From Bradyrhizobium sp. in8p8 (GTDB taxonomy: Bacteria; Pseudomonadota; Alphaproteobacteria; Rhizobiales; Xanthobacteraceae), in contig NZ_AUGD01000001.1 of NCBI RefSeq assembly GCF_000426845.1, positions 768,001-832,000 on the forward strand: a DNA stretch of 64,000 nucleotides, given 5' to 3'. Position numbers and translations under genes: made by a program. Under the pieces are notes generated by a model. The model did not search any database. It had not been told where the DNA came from and was given only the letters and a program-made list of their open reading frames with translations. Shown here piece after piece: positions 61,824 through 64,000 of this stretch. Numbering within the stretch: the first letter of the stretch is position 1; each line of letters opens with the position of its first letter.

Positions 61824-63011
61824 ATGTCAAAGTCGCCTGCTGCCTACCGTCCCGAAACCCGCCTGGTCCATTCCGGGACCCTGCGCTCGCAATATGGCGA
61901 GACGTCCGAGGCGCTGTTCCTGACACAAGGCTACGTCTACAACAGCGCTGAGGAGTGCGAGGCGCGGTTCAAGGGCGAGGATCCCGGCTTCATCTATTCG
62001 CGCTACTCCAACCCCACCGTCGCGATGTTCGAGCGCCGCATGATCGAGCTCGAGGGCGCCGAGGCTGCCCGCTCGGCGGCGACCGGCATGGCCGCGGTGA
62101 CGACCGCGATCCTGGCGCCGCTGAGGGCGGGCGATCACGTCGTGGCCTCGCGCGCGCTGTTCGGCTCGTGCCTCTACGTCATCCAGGACCTGTTGCCGCG
62201 CTACGGGATCGAGACCACGCTGGTCGATGGGCTCGACCTCGACCAATGGCAGCGTGCACTTCGGCCGAACACCAAGACGTTCTTCCTTGAGAGCCCGACC
62301 AATCCGACGCTCGACGTGCTCGACATTCCCGCCATCGCCGAGATCGCACACGGAGGCGGCGCACGGCTCGTGGTCGACAACGTGTTCGCGACCCCGATCT
62401 GGCAGAGTCCGCTGGCGCTGGGCGCCGACGTCGTCGTCTATTCCGCGACCAAGCATATCGACGGCCAGGGCCGCTGCCTCGGCGGCATCATCCTGTCCTC
62501 GGAAGCCTTCATCGCCGAGCACATCCACAACTTCATGCGCCAGACCGGCCCGTCGATCTCGCCGTTCAACGCCTGGGTCCTGCTCAAGGGTCTCGAGACG
62601 CTCGGCGTGCGCGTGCGCGCGCAGACCGATACCGCTGCGCGCATTGCGGAGGTGCTGGCGAGCCATCCGAAGATTTCGCGGCTCGTCTATCCCGGCCGCT
62701 CCGATCATCCGCAGGCGGCACTGGTCAAGAAGCAAATGCGCGGCGGCTCGACGCTGGTCGGCTTCGAGGTCAAGGGCGGCAAGGCGGCTGCCTTCCGCGT
62801 CCTCAATGAACTGAGGCTTGCGAAGATCTCCAACAATCTCGGCGACGCCAAGAGCCTCGTCACGCATCCGGCGACGACGACACACCAACGCTTGAAGCCG
62901 GAAGACCGCGCCGCGCTCGGCATCAGCGAAGGCTTCATCCGCTTCTCGGCCGGGCTGGAGCATCCGGACGATCTGATCGAGGATCTGACGGCGGCGCTGG
63001 CGAAGGCGTGA
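61824..63011 (+). CDS. metZ: O-succinylhomoserine sulfhydrylase
   Basis: PLP enzyme of 395 residues converting O-succinylhomoserine and sulfide to homocysteine in methionine synthesis. The PLP lysine is in VVYSATKHIDGQGR (Lys210); the Cys/Met-metabolism PLP region RLVVDNVFATPIWQSPL and the substrate loop SRYSNPTVAMFE are intact. Start ATG 61824 is chosen because GGAGGGT lies four bases upstream; an earlier in-frame start would fall inside the terminator. Directly controlled by the SAM-II leader. Confidence 0.95.
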   Translation: MSKSPAAYRPETRLVHSGTLRSQYGETSEALFLTQGYVYNSAEECEARFKGEDPGFIYSRYSNPTVAMFERRMIELEGAEAARSAATGMAAVTTAILAPLRAGDHVVASRALFGSCLYVIQDLLPRYGIETTLVDGLDLDQWQRALRPNTKTFFLESPTNPTLDVLDIPAIAEIAHGGGARLVVDNVFATPIWQSPLALGADVVVYSATKHIDGQGRCLGGIILSSEAFIAEHIHNFMRQTGPSISPFNAWVLLKGLETLGVRVRAQTDTAARIAEVLASHPKISRLVYPGRSDHPQAALVKKQMRGGSTLVGFEVKGGKAAAFRVLNELRLAKISNNLGDAKSLVTHPATTTHQRLKPEDRAALGISEGFIRFSAGLEHPDDLIEDLTAALAKA

Positions 63012-63035
63012 ATAGCGAATGGCGGAGAGTGATTG

Positions 63036-63057
63036 GCGAATAGGTTGATCTATTCGC
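63036..63057. terminator. Inverted repeat between convergent genes
   Basis: GCGAATAG and CTATTCGC around GTTGAT, with more GCGAAT/ATTCGCC copies on each side (about 63010-63082). It lies between the stops of metZ and the SGNH hydrolase gene and may act as a two-way terminator; it also resembles a repeat element. Confidence 0.6.
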
Positions 63058-63082
63058 TAGTCGCCAGTCCCTATTCGCCTTC

Positions 63083-64000
63083 TCACATCGGCCGGTATGT
63101 CCTCACGTCCGCGGGCACGTTCACACCGAGCTTGATCTGGTCGACGGACCGGATGATGTCGTCACCCAATAGCTGGGCGAAGCAGGCATAGCCCCAATCG
63201 TTCATGTGCAGGCCGTCGGCGATGACGAAGCCCTCGACCGGAATCGCCTGCTTCTCGTGCCAATCGCGCATCACCTCGAAGCGCGGGAAGATGCCGACGT
63301 GACGGAGCTCGGCGGCCTTGCCGAGCAGCTTCACCATCTTGCCGGCGCTCTCGGCGCGCTGATTGACGGCCGGCGAATATTGCGGATCGACCAGCACGAT
63401 GTCGGTGCCGCCGGCGGCCTGGATGCGGCTGATGCCCTCCTCGACCAGCTTCACGGTGTCGCCGGGATCGAGATTGCGCAGCACGGCGTTGGTGCCGACC
63501 TGCCAGATCACGAGATCCGGATGCACGTCGATCACCTGCGTCTGGAGGCGCTTCATCATCTCGGGGGCATCCTCGCCGCCGACACCGGCATTGATGACCG
63601 TGATGTCGGCGGTCGGGTAGTGCCGGCGCAGCTGCGCGGCAAGACGATTGGGATAGTTGAACTCCGGCGAGCTCGCGCCAAACCCTTGGGTCGACGACGA
63701 GCCGAACGCGACGATGACGACGGGCTGGCCGGCGGCGAGCTTGCCCGCAACGTGCGGCAGCGAGCCCATTGTCTTCGAACCGCCCTTAGACGGCAGGCAT
63801 GGCACACGGTTGAAGATGTCGGCGGCCGACTTTGCAACCTCCTTCACCTTGTCGATGGCACGCGACGTGACGCCGCGCTGCTCGGACGACCTCGCGGCAA
63901 CGGTGGTCTGGGCAGGCGAAGCGGAAGTCGGATCAGCCGGCTGCGCCGGTGTCGGCTGTGCGGCTGGCGTCTGAGCGTATGCGGCCGGCGCCAGCAGCAA
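63083..64000 (-). CDS. SGNH/GDSL hydrolase family protein, N-terminus cut by window edge
   Basis: About 305 residues visible, the gene continuing right of base 64000. The last part of a signal peptide (LLAPAAYAQ) is followed by a Pro/Ala/Gln-rich linker (residues about 10-45). Esterase block I VVIVAFGSSSTQGFGASS carries the nucleophile serine, block III ends VIWQVGTNAVLRN, and block V DGLHMNDWGY contains the Asp-His pair. Secreted or periplasmic esterase/lipase-like enzyme; substrate unknown. Converges with metZ. Confidence 0.88.
   Translation of the reverse strand: MLLAPAAYAQTPAAQPTPAQPADPTSASPAQTTVAARSSEQRGVTSRAIDKVKEVAKSAADIFNRVPCLPSKGGSKTMGSLPHVAGKLAAGQPVVIVAFGSSSTQGFGASSPEFNYPNRLAAQLRRHYPTADITVINAGVGGEDAPEMMKRLQTQVIDVHPDLVIWQVGTNAVLRNLDPGDTVKLVEEGISRIQAAGGTDIVLVDPQYSPAVNQRAESAGKMVKLLGKAAELRHVGIFPRFEVMRDWHEKQAIPVEGFVIADGLHMNDWGYACFAQLLGDDIIRSVDQIKLGVNVPADVRTYRPM

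Overview
The window looks like a stretch of chromosome from a Bradyrhizobium-type alphaproteobacterium (Nitrobacteraceae, Hyphomicrobiales). This is an inference from several signs: uniformly high GC with strong GC3 codon bias; the order dnaX - SRP RNA - HIT protein - nudC; a class I lysyl-tRNA synthetase; a SAM-II riboswitch in front of metZ; DUF2865, DUF952 and DUF1003 proteins; the ligase-associated repair genes; and many palindromic intergenic repeats. I see no phage, IS element, CRISPR array, rRNA operon or compositional island. It reads as core and shell chromosome.

Layout. 1-5.8 kb: the 5' part of dnaX (the gene runs off the left edge), the SRP RNA gene ffs, a HIT protein, nudC, an Lrp/AsnC regulator, and an OmpR-type two-component pair with a tandem repeat in front of it. 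5.9-15 kb: two small secreted proteins, a sterol-desaturase-family enzyme, phosphomannomutase/phosphoglucomutase, a periplasmic aspartic protease, hrpB, UDP-glucose dehydrogenase and an acyltransferase. The sugar-nucleotide genes point to envelope polysaccharide. 15-22 kb: polA with an apparently dead proofreading site, a LysE exporter, a GST, pyrE and a DUF2865 protein. 22-26 kb: pdeM and the Lhr-type helicase. 26-34 kb: RidA, a secreted esterase, a flavoprotein, a ClpP-like secreted protein, a SCO copper chaperone, an orphan solute-binding protein and lysK. 34-42 kb: an S24-like repressor whose serine is replaced, DUF952-pyrD, a MATE exporter, an MBL hydrolase, and the ATP-dependent ligase plus exonuclease that form the other half of the repair system. 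42-53 kb: a TPR-methyltransferase, an orphan Liv-type binding protein, and an eight-gene sugar operon (LacI regulator, xylB, xylA, CUT2 ABC importer, aldo/keto reductase, lactonase-like amidohydrolase). 53-64 kb: DUF1003, GNAT and XRE-cupin genes, tRNA-Gly(CCC), ogt-araC-VOC, a second MATE exporter, an unrecognised 352-residue protein, a lone PAS protein, a double-length dCTP deaminase, the SAM-II-controlled metZ, and an SGNH hydrolase cut by the right edge.

The best second looks are: the Pol I exonuclease site, in which all four catalytic acids are replaced; the SAM-II leader, in which three mutually exclusive GC helices form a readable transcription switch; the repair system split into two pairs 13 kb apart; the sugar operon that combines isomerase/kinase with an oxidative pair; the nucleophile-less S24 repressor that keeps a cleavage-like site; and the ogt-araC-VOC unit, whose regulator has six cysteines packed in its sensor domain.

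The gaps over 200 bases hold promoters or repeats and no further convincing gene. 2862-3119 is the leader of the Lrp gene. 13672-13873, 34709-34925 and 38767-39028 show nothing distinct. 22069-22363 has an AT-rich promoter-like block and a hairpin. 29416-29681 is a divergent promoter region.
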